Shown piece by piece: positions 6,307-15,324 of a DNA stretch of 41,135 bases. Origin of the DNA: Solirubrobacter taibaiensis (GTDB lineage Bacteria; Actinomycetota; Thermoleophilia; Solirubrobacterales; Solirubrobacteraceae); assembly GCA_027587225.1 (NCBI GenBank), contig JAPDDQ010000057.1, positions 1-41,135 on the forward strand, in the 5' to 3' direction. The translations under genes were made by a program, and so were the position numbers. Numbering within the stretch: the stretch's first letter is position 1; the number at the start of each line of letters is the position of its first letter. Under the pieces are notes generated by a model. The model worked only from the letters and a program-made list of their open reading frames with translations, was not told the origin of the DNA and ran no database searches.

Positions 6307-8619
6307 ATGGCCTCGCCTTCAACCCACTTTCCAGACGCGCACGCGTTTCTCGCTGGAGCCCGTGCGCTTCGCTATCGAGGGCCGGTCTACGTCGTCGGCG
6401 GACGCGGGGAGCTGCGAGTCACGTTCTACGCGCAACAGTGTCGCGCGCTGAACATCGTCGCGGCCATGCTGCAGACCCGGCCAGAGCTCCCTGATCTAGC
6501 TGCGGCCGAGACCGCCGATGACGGCGACGGCGGAGTTGCGGTGATCGGCGCTGGTGTTGCGGGAATGACCGCGGCAGCCGCCCTTGCTCGTTTGGGCGTA
6601 CGGGTTCGGGTCTACGACCGGACCGCTGCGCCTTTGAGCCCGCAGCGAGCGTCGTTGACTCGGTATCTGCATCCTCGGCTATTCCATTGGCCTGAGGCGG
6701 GGTGGGATGACGACCGGGCATCGCTGCCGATCGGTAGTTGGACCGCGGGATACGCAGACGCCGTTCGCGAGCGAGTGCTGCTTGAGTTGGGCGGACCAAA
6801 GATCCGCTTCTGCACGAACGTCGTGCGGGTTGTCGATGGGGAGCGGCCGGAGGTAGAGATGCGCTCACTTGGCAGTCTCGAACCCGACAAGAAGCGCTTT
6901 GACGCAGTCGTCGTCGCGACGGGTTTCCCTGCCGAGCTGCGGGTGCCAGGAACAGAGAGCGGGAGCTACTGGCACGAAATCGACCCGCTGAGCCTGCGCA
7001 AGCGGCAGGTCCGGGTCGCCGGCGACGGCGACGGCGCGTTGACCGAGGTGCTGATGCTGTTCATCGACCGGCTCGGACACCGCGGTGTGGAGGCGTTGAC
7101 GTCGTTGCTTCGCTGCGACGATGAGCTGCGCGAAGCCGATTTCGTCGCGCAAGGGCAGTCCGAAGAAAACGCCGATCCGCCGGCGGCGTGGCGCTCGGAT
7201 CGACTCCTGGAGATCCTCGAATTACTGGACGACGGTAAGACCAGCGTTTCGATTCACGCGGACCGTGCACTGAAGGGCAAGAGCTTCCTCCTCAACCGAG
7301 TACTCGTTTCGCATCTGCGATGGATGCGGCGCGCGCCCGTGGAGGTCGTCTCGAAAAACCTAGGCAAGAATGAGCACACCAACGACGTGCGGATCTGGCG
7401 AATCGGGCTTGCGGGGACAAATGCCCCTTGCGACTTCGAGAAGTCGCGGTTGTCGTCGTCGCAGGTCGTCAGGGCCGTTCAAGCCGGTCGTGTTGCCCAA
7501 GCCGAATTCGACCCAACTGCCGATCTCCAGGATCCCGCCTTTTCAGGCCTGCTCGCGCTGACCATCGACTCGTTACGCCGGCCTCTGTGGACGCGAGGGT
7601 TCGCAGACAGGATCGGACGCGGTACGCCATGGAATCCCGAGGCTCCATGCCAGCTCGACGCTGCGTGCGGCGCTCTACACGCGCACGCCGAAGCGGAGCT
7701 CCCGTCCATCGTTGCGACCTTCGAGCAACTCGAGGCCCTTGGCGCCCCGCTGCGTCCCGACGCGGTCTATCGCGATTCAGATGGCACGGTCTGGGTGTCG
7801 TTGGAAACGGTCTCTCGCTGCACCTCGATCCCACACGACGTATGTGTCGACGTAACGGCGTCACCGACGGGTCTAGTCGGGAGCGATCAGCATGGGCGCT
7901 TGTGGTTCCGGCACGGCACCGAGGAAACCTCCGCCGTCGCTACGAGGCCCGACCCAACCCGGCGAGCGGTTGTTGCCATCGTTGCCAGTGCCGAGGGGAA
8001 GATGGAGCGTTGGCACTTTTTCCACCCAAGCAAGGACCTGACAACACTTCACCGTCAGACGCTGCTGGGGCTCGTCGACGTCACACCGCCAGACGGGCGT
8101 TTTGTGCGGGTCATCGCTCGCGCGCAACGCGACAAGCACGAATTCCGAGACGCGATTGCCACGCTTGCGAGGTCCGGGCGTATCCCCGACGTTCCGCTGA
8201 CGCCAAACGCGGGTCTTACATCTGTCCGTCGAGCGATGCTGGATGTCGCCGATGCGGTTCTCAACTCCCCGGAGGCAGGCACAGACCCGTTCACGATCGA
8301 CGACGCGTGGATTATTGCCGCTGCTGCAGCAGCTCGACTTCGTACGCCTTCGGTTCCGACGGGGCTGTTCGTCAAACGCGACTTCTTCGTGAATAAGTGG
8401 GCGCCCCGAGTCAGCGCACTGGCGGAGGGGCATTCGCCCCCACGGTGGTTCCGCAATGTGTCGCGAGAAGCGGACGCGATCGTTGAAGCGACAGACACCT
8501 TGCGGACGAGCGCACTCGACGAGGTGGCTGGAAGAGTGACGGTGGCGGCGGCCGCCAATAAGCCACAGCGACAGGGCCGTGGGCCGGTCGCGGAATTCGG
8601 GGTCTGGCTCGATCTCTGA
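6307..8619 (+). CDS. FAD/NAD(P)-binding protein with large uncharacterised C-terminal region
   Basis: A 770-residue protein. Residues 1-70 form an unusual leader (GPVYVVGGRGELRVTFY...CRALNIVAAM). A Rossmann FAD motif VAVIGAGVAGMTAAAALA follows (GxGxxG at 81-86), then TRYLHPRLFHWP, an ATG motif in VVVATGFPAE near 206, and a second glycine motif VAGDGDGALTEV near 240, as in NAD(P)H-dependent flavoenzymes. Beyond about residue 400 I recognise no domain. The ATG at 6307 has no Shine-Dalgarno; TACTCT at 6294-6299 lies seven bases before it, as for a leaderless transcript, but no good -35 is seen. It lies 245 bases upstream of the PLD operon on the same strand. A redox or NAD(P)-handling role is inferred; substrate unknown. 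Confidence 0.7.
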   Translation: MASPSTHFPDAHAFLAGARALRYRGPVYVVGGRGELRVTFYAQQCRALNIVAAMLQTRPELPDLAAAETADDGDGGVAVIGAGVAGMTAAAALARLGVRVRVYDRTAAPLSPQRASLTRYLHPRLFHWPEAGWDDDRASLPIGSWTAGYADAVRERVLLELGGPKIRFCTNVVRVVDGERPEVEMRSLGSLEPDKKRFDAVVVATGFPAELRVPGTESGSYWHEIDPLSLRKRQVRVAGDGDGALTEVLMLFIDRLGHRGVEALTSLLRCDDELREADFVAQGQSEENADPPAAWRSDRLLEILELLDDGKTSVSIHADRALKGKSFLLNRVLVSHLRWMRRAPVEVVSKNLGKNEHTNDVRIWRIGLAGTNAPCDFEKSRLSSSQVVRAVQAGRVAQAEFDPTADLQDPAFSGLLALTIDSLRRPLWTRGFADRIGRGTPWNPEAPCQLDAACGALHAHAEAELPSIVATFEQLEALGAPLRPDAVYRDSDGTVWVSLETVSRCTSIPHDVCVDVTASPTGLVGSDQHGRLWFRHGTEETSAVATRPDPTRRAVVAIVASAEGKMERWHFFHPSKDLTTLHRQTLLGLVDVTPPDGRFVRVIARAQRDKHEFRDAIATLARSGRIPDVPLTPNAGLTSVRRAMLDVADAVLNSPEAGTDPFTIDDAWIIAAAAAARLRTPSVPTGLFVKRDFFVNKWAPRVSALAEGHSPPRWFRNVSREADAIVEATDTLRTSALDEVAGRVTVAAAANKPQRQGRGPVAEFGVWLDL

Positions 8620-8864
8620 GCCGACAGCGACTCCGGTTGCAGACGAATCCGTCGTCAGTGCCGACTTAATCGGCCGTGCTGTGCCGACACAAGCATCAAC
8701 ATGTATTCGCCAGACTTCCGCTTTCCACGCAAGGCAGCGGTGCACGCGACCGGGTTCCCCCGAAGCCCCAGCGCTCGATGATCTGCGGCGGCGACGCAGT
8801 GGGTCAGCGCCGTCTCCGGCTATTGCAGTAGACCTATGCGGGTGGTGCCACTTCTGACGCGCTC

Positions 8865-10484
8865 ATGACGCCGCCCGTTTCTTACGGCGCGGCCTTGTTC
8901 ACCGCCGGGGTGTTCGGCACGACCAGCGCTCAGGACGACTTGGGCGTCGAGCAGGTTGGCGCTGGACTATTGGGTCGCCTGATTCCGGGCGTGATTCAGA
9001 ACACACCGAACGCGGGCTACTACAGCTTCTATCCGTACCTGTTGTGGAAGTGGGAGCAGCTCGGCGGCGACATCAGCCGCGAAGCGTTCATCCCGTTCTA
9101 TCGGCGCCACGAATCCGTGTACGCGGTCGCCTGCGCGATGCACGAGCACCGCGCCGCCACGTCGCTCGTCGGGGTCAACGGCGCAGACGCCGCGGGTCAG
9201 CGAGCGCAGGAGATCAGGGCCGGTGCGACCGGGCTGGGTGTCTCGAGTCACATGCTGCGCTACATGAAGACGCCCTTAGGCGGCTACGGGCTTTTCTACG
9301 CGGCGGCACTTCGAGACGCCCGACTGGTCAAGGCCGGGGCGCCGGGACTTGTCGATCGCGTCTCTGAGCACGGGGCCGACGTCGCTCGCGAGTTCGCCGC
9401 GATGTTCGAGCAGACGGCGTACGCGAGGGAGTATCTCGCGGCCGATGTCATCCCGGCCGGCGTCTTGCGCGAGCTCGGCGATGTTGCGTGCCTGTGCACG
9501 GTTCCGGGCCGCGAGGACCATGAGTTGCTGCTTGACACGTTCTTCGGCAGCCCGCTTGAGCGGCCGACGTGGGAAGAGCGCCGCCGCCGCCGCGTCGAAA
9601 GCCTCAGCCTGCTCCTTGAATTTCACGCACAGCGACCCGCGGGCGCAAGCGACGGCATTGCCGCGTGGCGGAGGGCGCTCGTGGAACCGCGCTTTTCCGA
9701 CGGCAGCGCCTGGAGGACCTCGCACCCCGAGCGCCTTCAGTCCTGGCGTGCGTACCAGCTGCGAGAGATCGCCGTGCTCGCCCTGACGACGATCTGGAGC
9801 CTCTACCTCGCCGAGCTCGCCCGTCGCCAGAGAGCAACGCACGCCGAGCTTGTCGCCGAGCTGAGCTCTTGGCTGACCGCCGACAGACTCGGCGTTGACC
9901 CCGGCGCGCACCTCACTGCCGCGATGACGGGCGCGCAGGCGCGGCTCGCGGATGCGTATCGGCTAGCGGCTGAGGCCGAACCGTTGATGAGCGAGTGGCG
10001 CGACGAGCCTGAGCGTGCACTGTGCCGGGCGATTCGCGTGTTGATGGTCCTGCCGCGCGAGATCGCTCGCGAGGCGCCAGGATTCACCGAGCTGCTCGAC
10101 GAGGGCGGCAGCCACCGATGGTCGCTCAAGCACCTCGACGCGTGGCTGAGCGCGCGCGCCGAGCAGACGGTCGAGCAGGCAGCCGGTGAACTGCTCGACG
10201 CGCTGCATCACCAGCACGTGCGAGTTGCTCTGAGCAAGGTTCGGGTTCCGAACGCGCAGAACCTGCGCCGTTACAAGAGCGGCTGGCGAGACCCGTTCAA
10301 CTTCGCCGATGACGACGGAGTCCTCCGCCCGTTGCGCGTGGACGAGCCGTTCTGGACGGGGGCGCGATACGCGGTGGGCAACCACCTGCTCTGGACGCTC
10401 GGCCTGCTCACGGCCCCGAGACCGCCAACCGAGCTGACGCCGCTGGGCGCGAAGATCCTCCACGAGCACGCCGGCGATGCGTAG
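8865..10484 (+). CDS. Uncharacterised 539-residue protein, first gene of a PLD operon
   Basis: A soluble, largely helical protein with no signal peptide or membrane segment. The N-terminal third looks the most conserved in character (YGAALFTAGVFGTTSAQDD, NAGYYSFYPYLLWKWEQ, FIPFYRRHESVYAVACAM, YMKTPLGGYGLFY). It contains many aromatic and charged residues but no catalytic motif I recognise. The middle holds Arg/Glu-rich helices, and the C-terminus has WTGARYAVGNHLLWTL. The gene overlaps the start of the PLD-type gene by eight bases (10477-10484), so the two products are probably made together and may form a complex. The start ATG has no clear Shine-Dalgarno. I assign no function; context suggests an accessory or defence-type system. 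Confidence 0.75.
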   Translation: MTPPVSYGAALFTAGVFGTTSAQDDLGVEQVGAGLLGRLIPGVIQNTPNAGYYSFYPYLLWKWEQLGGDISREAFIPFYRRHESVYAVACAMHEHRAATSLVGVNGADAAGQRAQEIRAGATGLGVSSHMLRYMKTPLGGYGLFYAAALRDARLVKAGAPGLVDRVSEHGADVAREFAAMFEQTAYAREYLAADVIPAGVLRELGDVACLCTVPGREDHELLLDTFFGSPLERPTWEERRRRRVESLSLLLEFHAQRPAGASDGIAAWRRALVEPRFSDGSAWRTSHPERLQSWRAYQLREIAVLALTTIWSLYLAELARRQRATHAELVAELSSWLTADRLGVDPGAHLTAAMTGAQARLADAYRLAAEAEPLMSEWRDEPERALCRAIRVLMVLPREIAREAPGFTELLDEGGSHRWSLKHLDAWLSARAEQTVEQAAGELLDALHHQHVRVALSKVRVPNAQNLRRYKSGWRDPFNFADDDGVLRPLRVDEPFWTGARYAVGNHLLWTLGLLTAPRPPTELTPLGAKILHEHAGDA

Positions 10485-13053
10485 CCCTCTGGAACTCTTG
10501 GAAGGCCGCTTCGAGCACGCGCTGCTTACAACGTACAGCTTCAATTTGCGCTTCTTCGAGGAGTGGGTGCTGCGCGCCCTCTGGGCTGCGGAGGTGCGGA
10601 ACATCGTCGTCTTCGTCGACCCGGGCGAGCTCGGGCACGCGCTCACCGACCGTGCGCCGTCCGCGGCTGGGCGCGCCTACCACGTCGTCGCCGCCAAGCA
10701 CGCCAAGGCGGCATTCCACCCCAAGGTCCTGCTGGTCACAGGCGCGGGCGGAACGCGCCTGTGCGTGTCCTCGGCCAACCTGACCGCCGACGGGCAGCTG
10801 CGCAACGCCGAGAGCGCCATAGCCTTCGACTCTCACGTTGCCGGGCACGTGCGCCCGATTCTTGACGCCGGCGAGCTGTTCCGGCGCCTGAGCGCCGACG
10901 CGCCCGCACACACCGCGGCCGCGATCCAACAGGCGTTAGCGAGCCTCCCCGAGGACAGCGGCGAGGACAGCCCATACCGGGTGGTCCACAATCTCGACGC
11001 CCGGCTGCTTGACGCCTTCCCATCGGCCAGTGCCGTCACGGCAATCGCGCCATACATCGACGCCGACGGGAGCGCCGCCCAGCAGTTGCATGACCGCGGC
11101 CGGCTTACCGTAGTCGTCGATGGGGAACGAATCGCCGCCGCTGCGGACTTCTTTGCCGGTCCGTGGATCGTTGACGCCCGTCGTTTTGACGCCCGCCTGC
11201 ATGGCAAGGCCTATGAGCTGACAACGGACGGCGGGCGCTGGGTGCTCGTCGGCAGCCCGAACCTGTCAGCGCCGGCCCTCCTTCGCACGGCCGCCGCCGG
11301 GAATCTTGAAGTGGCCGTCGCCGTCTCCAACGCTCCCGCGCTCGCTCTGCCGCCGAGCGAGCCCTTCGACGCGGAGGATCTACCCTCTGCGGCCGCGGCA
11401 CGGCTTGCTGTCGACCGCGAGCACACTGACGCGCGAGAGGCGACCGGACGCGCGTTCGACGCATGGGAAGACGAGCGGCGGATCGTGGTCTCGGGCGTGC
11501 CGGATGGCGCGCGAATCGAGCGTTGGAGCGCGGAGCGCTGGTACCCCGTCGGCACCGTTACCAGCGGGGCCGTCCTGATCGCCGATCCGGATCTGCGGCC
11601 GACGCGTATCCGCGCGGTGTTGGGCGACGGTCGCGTCGCGTTTGCCGTCGTCGCCCAGCCAGCGCGGCTGCGCGCCCGTATGCGGGCACCCACGAGCGGA
11701 CGGCAGACGGAAGCCGCACGGCATCTACCGCTCGACGTTGACACCGTCCGCGTCTTGGAGGACGCACTCGCAGAGCTGTACGCCCTCTCCGCGCTCGCTG
11801 GCGAGTCACCGCCGACGCCACGCCCGCGTCGGACCGTGCCTGAAACGACCGGTCATGACCAACTCGCTCTGATCGAATGGATCCCGCGCAGCCCCGACGA
11901 GGAACCTCGCGTTCCGTCGCTCTACAGGAACGCATGGAAGGGCGAGCCAGACGCGCTACTCGCACTTATCAGCAAGGTGCTGCGCTTGGAACTCGAAGAC
12001 ACCGTCGCCGGCGAAGACGACGTCGCCCGCGAGCAACTCGATATCGACGAGATCGAGAACGTGACCAGCGCCGAACAGATCGACGCCGCGCCGTCGGCGG
12101 AAGAGGCGCCACGCCCGGCCGTTGACCCCAAGGAACTCGACCGCTACCGCCGCGCGTTCGAGCGGCTCTTCGCTCGCGGCCAGACATTCATCACCGGCGC
12201 CAAGGACCCGACGCTCGCAGGCTGGGCATTCACCTACCTGCTGCGCCTGGTCGAGGAGCTCGGCTCCCACCACGTCGACGTCAGTGGACAGGGCGAACCA
12301 CTCATGCCCCGCGTCGGCCTGCGCGCGATAACTCTTGAACTGCTCGTGGTCTACCTTCGCCGCGACGAACGTGACCTACTGTGTCTCGCCACAGCTCGGA
12401 CGCACCTCGCTGCCGCTATTCGCGACCGATCGCGGTACAGCTCGAGAGACGCCGAGCGGCTCGACGCCCTCGCGTTCGCGTGGGCGGGCGATCTCATCGC
12501 CGTGCCTGCCGACGTCCCAGGCCCCGCGCCGCAAGATCTCGGTCTCGACGTCGATAGCGCCGTCGCGTGGCTCGACGGCTACGCCGAACGCGCGAACTGG
12601 AATCTCATCGAACACGAAGCCGCGCGACGCCTCGACGTCGGCTGGCTTGAACACAGCCCGTGGCCGACCATCGTCGGCCGAGCCGGCTTCGCCGATAGGA
12701 TGCGCTCGCCGGCCTGGTCGCTTCTTGCTTTCGCGGCGCCGGCGGGATACAGCGCAAAGACGCCATTCGGGGTCGTCATCTACAACGCGACAGCGTCGCC
12801 GGTGACGGTTCACGCGCTGATCTGCGTCCCCGAGCGCCGGCTCATCATTGAAGCCTTCCAACGATCAGCAGACGGCGCCTGGCTCGAGCGCCACTACGGG
12901 GCACCCAACCCAAGCACTGTCGAACGCCTACACGGGCCCGGTGCGTTGGAGACAATCAAACCCTTCACCGACCACACCGATCTCGACGACGCCGACGAAC
13001 CGCTAAACACCCTCGCGCCGCTGCTGGCGGACGTCGCCTCCGCGTTCCGGTGA
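10477..13053 (+). CDS. Phospholipase D-fold protein with two HxK motifs (putative nuclease)
   Basis: An 858-residue protein. The first half is a duplicated PLD fold. Motif 1 has H81 and K83 in FHPKVLLV, then SSANLTADG and N110-x-E112. Motif 2 has H242 and K244 in LHGKAYEL, then GSPNLS and N276-x-E278. Two HxK...N...E units in one chain allow formation of the single composite active site used by PLD-family phosphodiesterases and nucleases; the Asp of the classical HKD motif is missing in both, as in many PLD-type nucleases. Residues 290-400 form a beta-rich segment, 440-560 are acidic, and the last 290 residues are unrecognised. No signal peptide, so it acts inside the cell. It is coupled to the 8865 gene. 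Nucleic-acid cleavage is the most likely activity; lipid or other phosphodiesters cannot be excluded. Confidence 0.8.
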   Translation: MRSPLELLEGRFEHALLTTYSFNLRFFEEWVLRALWAAEVRNIVVFVDPGELGHALTDRAPSAAGRAYHVVAAKHAKAAFHPKVLLVTGAGGTRLCVSSANLTADGQLRNAESAIAFDSHVAGHVRPILDAGELFRRLSADAPAHTAAAIQQALASLPEDSGEDSPYRVVHNLDARLLDAFPSASAVTAIAPYIDADGSAAQQLHDRGRLTVVVDGERIAAAADFFAGPWIVDARRFDARLHGKAYELTTDGGRWVLVGSPNLSAPALLRTAAAGNLEVAVAVSNAPALALPPSEPFDAEDLPSAAAARLAVDREHTDAREATGRAFDAWEDERRIVVSGVPDGARIERWSAERWYPVGTVTSGAVLIADPDLRPTRIRAVLGDGRVAFAVVAQPARLRARMRAPTSGRQTEAARHLPLDVDTVRVLEDALAELYALSALAGESPPTPRPRRTVPETTGHDQLALIEWIPRSPDEEPRVPSLYRNAWKGEPDALLALISKVLRLELEDTVAGEDDVAREQLDIDEIENVTSAEQIDAAPSAEEAPRPAVDPKELDRYRRAFERLFARGQTFITGAKDPTLAGWAFTYLLRLVEELGSHHVDVSGQGEPLMPRVGLRAITLELLVVYLRRDERDLLCLATARTHLAAAIRDRSRYSSRDAERLDALAFAWAGDLIAVPADVPGPAPQDLGLDVDSAVAWLDGYAERANWNLIEHEAARRLDVGWLEHSPWPTIVGRAGFADRMRSPAWSLLAFAAPAGYSAKTPFGVVIYNATASPVTVHALICVPERRLIIEAFQRSADGAWLERHYGAPNPSTVERLHGPGALETIKPFTDHTDLDDADEPLNTLAPLLADVASAFR

Positions 13054-13703
13054 CCCAACGATCTTGGCCCACTCGCGGGCCCCGGGTCCGCGACGCGAAT
13101 CCAGCTAGATGACGCGGACCTCCTGGAAACGGAGTAGCCGTGCGGGCTCGACAAGTCGCTCGTAGCGTTGCCTGCCGCCACCCGCATGGAACGTGACGAG
13201 CTTACCTGCCACGTGTGGCTCCTCGGTCGGGGCGACAACGGTTGGCTCTGCCTCGCGCGTACATCCAACCGCCGCGTCAGGCAGAATAGGATTGTGTGAC
13301 CCGCGTGCGGCCAGGCGGATCACGAGCGAGCCCTCGCGTGCCTCACTGACAAGCGCGCGACCGCTAGCTCGTCGTTCCCGCCATCAGGGGCTGTCGTCGA
13401 CCCGGTAGGGCTCTGCGGCCTGGTTCGTCGACCACGCCGGAACTGCGGATATCAGCGACAGCGTTGGCGTTCGCGACAACGACAGCGACAGGCTGATCTA
13501 TGCCGGGCAGGCCGGGGCAACCCAGCGGCCGTCCGGTCGCGTCTAGACCGCACTTCCAGGCGGCGTAGCCCCAATGGACGCGCTGGGCGTCCTACTCGAC
13601 GCATTCCACGCCCGTCAACTGGCCTTATGCAAAGCCGGCAAACTCGACACGTGATCTCGGCATCTAAAGCGGACTCATGCGTTTGGAATTGTGGTGGGGT
13701 CCG
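13054..13703. other. Non-coding or decayed stretch at the right end of the accessory block
   Basis: About 650 bases with no convincing complete gene. One minus-strand frame at 13105-13323 (72 residues, ending GRQRYERLVEPARLLRFQEV) has protein-like strand patterns and could be a gene remnant. The remainder, especially 13324-13700, lacks coding character. The stretch ends where the damaged copy of the DUF2269-like gene end begins. Confidence 0.45.
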
Positions 13704-13838
13704 ACGAGATCGCCGGCGGCGCCACGGAGCTCTCCCCCGAGTATCAGCAGAAGGCGCAGCAAGGGCAGCATGAGCGCGCTCACCGGCCCGCTCGTGCTCG
13801 CGGCGGTCTTCGTGATGGTCATCAAGTCCGGCGCCTAG
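13704..13838 (+). pseudogene. Frameshifted 3' fragment of a DUF2269-like gene (right copy of direct repeat)
   Basis: Matches the last 45 codons of the gene at 1881-2372: EIAGGATxLSxEYQ, then a 2-base deletion near 13760, then in the new frame G-S-M-S-A-L-T-G-P-L-V and the tail VLAAVFVMVIK-x-GA followed by TAG. Nothing upstream encodes the rest of the protein. Its stop codon overlaps the stop of the TetR gene on the other strand (13835-13838). It is either the displaced original end of the left gene after an insertion, or the last trace of a tandem paralogue. Confidence 0.8.
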
Positions 13839-14440
13839 CCCGCGTCGCTCAGATCGACCGACGGTGAGGCGGCTTCGCAAGGGATGGCGTTGTCGATGAG
13901 GACGACTGCGATGGCGGCAGCGGTGCCGAAGGTGTCAGTGTCGAGGACTCGGCTGCGGGCCGAGGCGCCATCCAGGAGCAGCGCCAGTTGCTCGCCGAGT
14001 TGCTCGGGGTCGGTGGCGCCGGCCTCGCGGGCCGTTTCGGTGAGCCGCGTCGCAAAAGCCTGCTTGTAGTCGCGGGCCAGTAGGCGTGCTGGATGGCCCG
14101 GGTCCTGGATCTCGACGGCCGCCCGGATGAACGGACACAGGGGCGAGTGGATGTCGAAGACGGCGAGGAGCTGCTCGCGGGGGGCGAGGTCAGTGCGGTC
14201 GAAGACTTCGGGCAGGACGTCGGGATCGAACCGGCGTAGGTACTCGGCGATCAGCTCGTCCTTGCCGGCAAAGTGCTGGTAGAGCGTCCGCTTGGATACT
14301 TCGGCCACTGCGCAGAGCTGGTCGATGCCGGTGGAGTTGATGCCCTGGTCGGGGAACAGCTGCTGCGATGCGCCGAGGATGCGTTCTCGTGCGCCCCGGC
14401 CGCGGCGCAGGCCTCGCGGCCCCTTCTCCGGCTCCGTCAT
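13835..14440 (-). CDS. TetR/AcrR-family transcriptional regulator
   Basis: A 201-residue regulator. The N-terminal helix-turn-helix domain is clear (RERILGASQQLF, then GIDQLCAVAEVSKRTLYQHFAGKDEL near residues 35-65), and the C-terminal ligand-binding domain is helical. It is divergently transcribed from an SDR gene with 111 bases between the two starts, the common arrangement in which the repressor controls both itself and its neighbour. The ligand is unknown. The 3' end touches the pseudogene fragment at the edge of the accessory block, so the TetR/SDR pair sits immediately outside the repeat. Confidence 0.9.
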   Translation of the reverse strand: MTEPEKGPRGLRRGRGARERILGASQQLFPDQGINSTGIDQLCAVAEVSKRTLYQHFAGKDELIAEYLRRFDPDVLPEVFDRTDLAPREQLLAVFDIHSPLCPFIRAAVEIQDPGHPARLLARDYKQAFATRLTETAREAGATDPEQLGEQLALLLDGASARSRVLDTDTFGTAAAIAVVLIDNAIPCEAASPSVDLSDAG

Positions 14441-14453
14441 GTGCCTCAGTCTA

Positions 14454-14536
14454 ACCCAGTGGGTACCGATCGGTGTGCATAGCTTGCATTCTCCTCGATC
14501 ACCGATACGTTAAGCACCCAGGTCGGTGTACTTAGC
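14454..14536. promoter_or_regulatory. Putative operator cluster for the TetR/SDR pair
   Basis: The 111-base divergent spacer holds an 11-base palindrome ACCCAGTGGGT (14454-14464), an adjoining 10-base palindrome ACCGATCGGT (14465-14474), and a direct repeat CGGTGTGCATAGC (14471-14483) / CGGTGTACTTAGC (14524-14536) with 11 of 13 matches. TetR proteins bind such palindromes. Which of these is the operator is inference. Confidence 0.45.
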
Positions 14537-14551
14537 ATCGGAACCAATCGG

Positions 14552-15298
14552 ATGGAGTTGCTCGTGGGAAAGCTGGATGGCAAGGTCGCGGTGATCACCG
14601 GTGCGACAAGCGGTATGGCGCTGGCCGGTGCCAAGTTGTTCGCGGACGAAGGCGCTCACGTCTTCATCACGGGTCGACGACAGGACGCGCTGGACGAAGC
14701 CGTCGAGCTGATCGGCCGGAACGTGACCGCCGTGCAGGCCGATTCGGCCGACCTCGACGATCTGGACCGTCTGTTCCACACGGTCAAGCAGGAGAAGGGC
14801 GTCGTTGACGTGTTGTGGGCAAGCGCCGGGACGGGCGAGCAGGGCCGGCTCGGCGAGATCACCGCGGAGCAGTTCGATGACGCCTTCTCGCTGAACGCGC
14901 GCGGCACGTTGTTCACGGTCCAGAAGGCGCTGCCGCTGTTCAACGACGGAGGCTCGATCTTCATGACCGGGTCCAACGCCTCGCTCAGGGGCTACCCCGA
15001 CTGGAGTGTGTACGCAGCGAGCAAGGCCGTGCTGCCCGCCTACGCACGGGTGTGGGTGGCTGAGTTGAGGGACCGGAAGATCCGGGTGAACGTGCTGACC
15101 CCCGGCCAAGTCGGCTCGCCGATGATGGAGGAGGTGATGGACGCGGAGATGAAGGCGCAGTTCGAGTCCCTGATCCCGCGGCGAGAGATGGGCCGCGCTG
15201 AGGAGATCGCGTCCGTCGCGTTGTTCCTCGCCTCGGACGACTCGAGCTACGTCAACGGCATGGAGCTGGTCGTCGACGGCGGCACCACGGTGATCTGA
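14552..15298 (+). CDS. SDR-family oxidoreductase
   Basis: A classical short-chain dehydrogenase/reductase of about 248 residues. The cofactor motif reads TGATSGMALAG, so the third glycine of TGxxxGxG is Ala. The active site is present as Ser in TGSNAS, YAASK (Tyr and Lys), and the later NVLTPGQV. The C-terminus ends with the usual GMELVVDGGTT. It should reduce or oxidise a small carbonyl/alcohol with NAD(P)(H); substrate unknown. The GTG at 14564 is an attractive alternative start because GGAG at 14554-14557 lies six bases before it and homologues usually begin near GKLDGKVAVITG. It is probably repressed by the divergent TetR protein. Confidence 0.9.
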   Translation: MELLVGKLDGKVAVITGATSGMALAGAKLFADEGAHVFITGRRQDALDEAVELIGRNVTAVQADSADLDDLDRLFHTVKQEKGVVDVLWASAGTGEQGRLGEITAEQFDDAFSLNARGTLFTVQKALPLFNDGGSIFMTGSNASLRGYPDWSVYAASKAVLPAYARVWVAELRDRKIRVNVLTPGQVGSPMMEEVMDAEMKAQFESLIPRREMGRAEEIASVALFLASDDSSYVNGMELVVDGGTTVI

Positions 15299-15324
15299 GC
15301 GCCGCAACGCGCGGCATCTGGCGG

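Noticed and set aside
14552..15298. The SDR as a ceramide reductase partner of the oxoamine synthase fusion
   Set aside because: It is a classical ~250-residue SDR paired with its own TetR regulator; known bacterial ceramide reductases belong to a longer, extended SDR type, and a c-di-GMP gene lies between.
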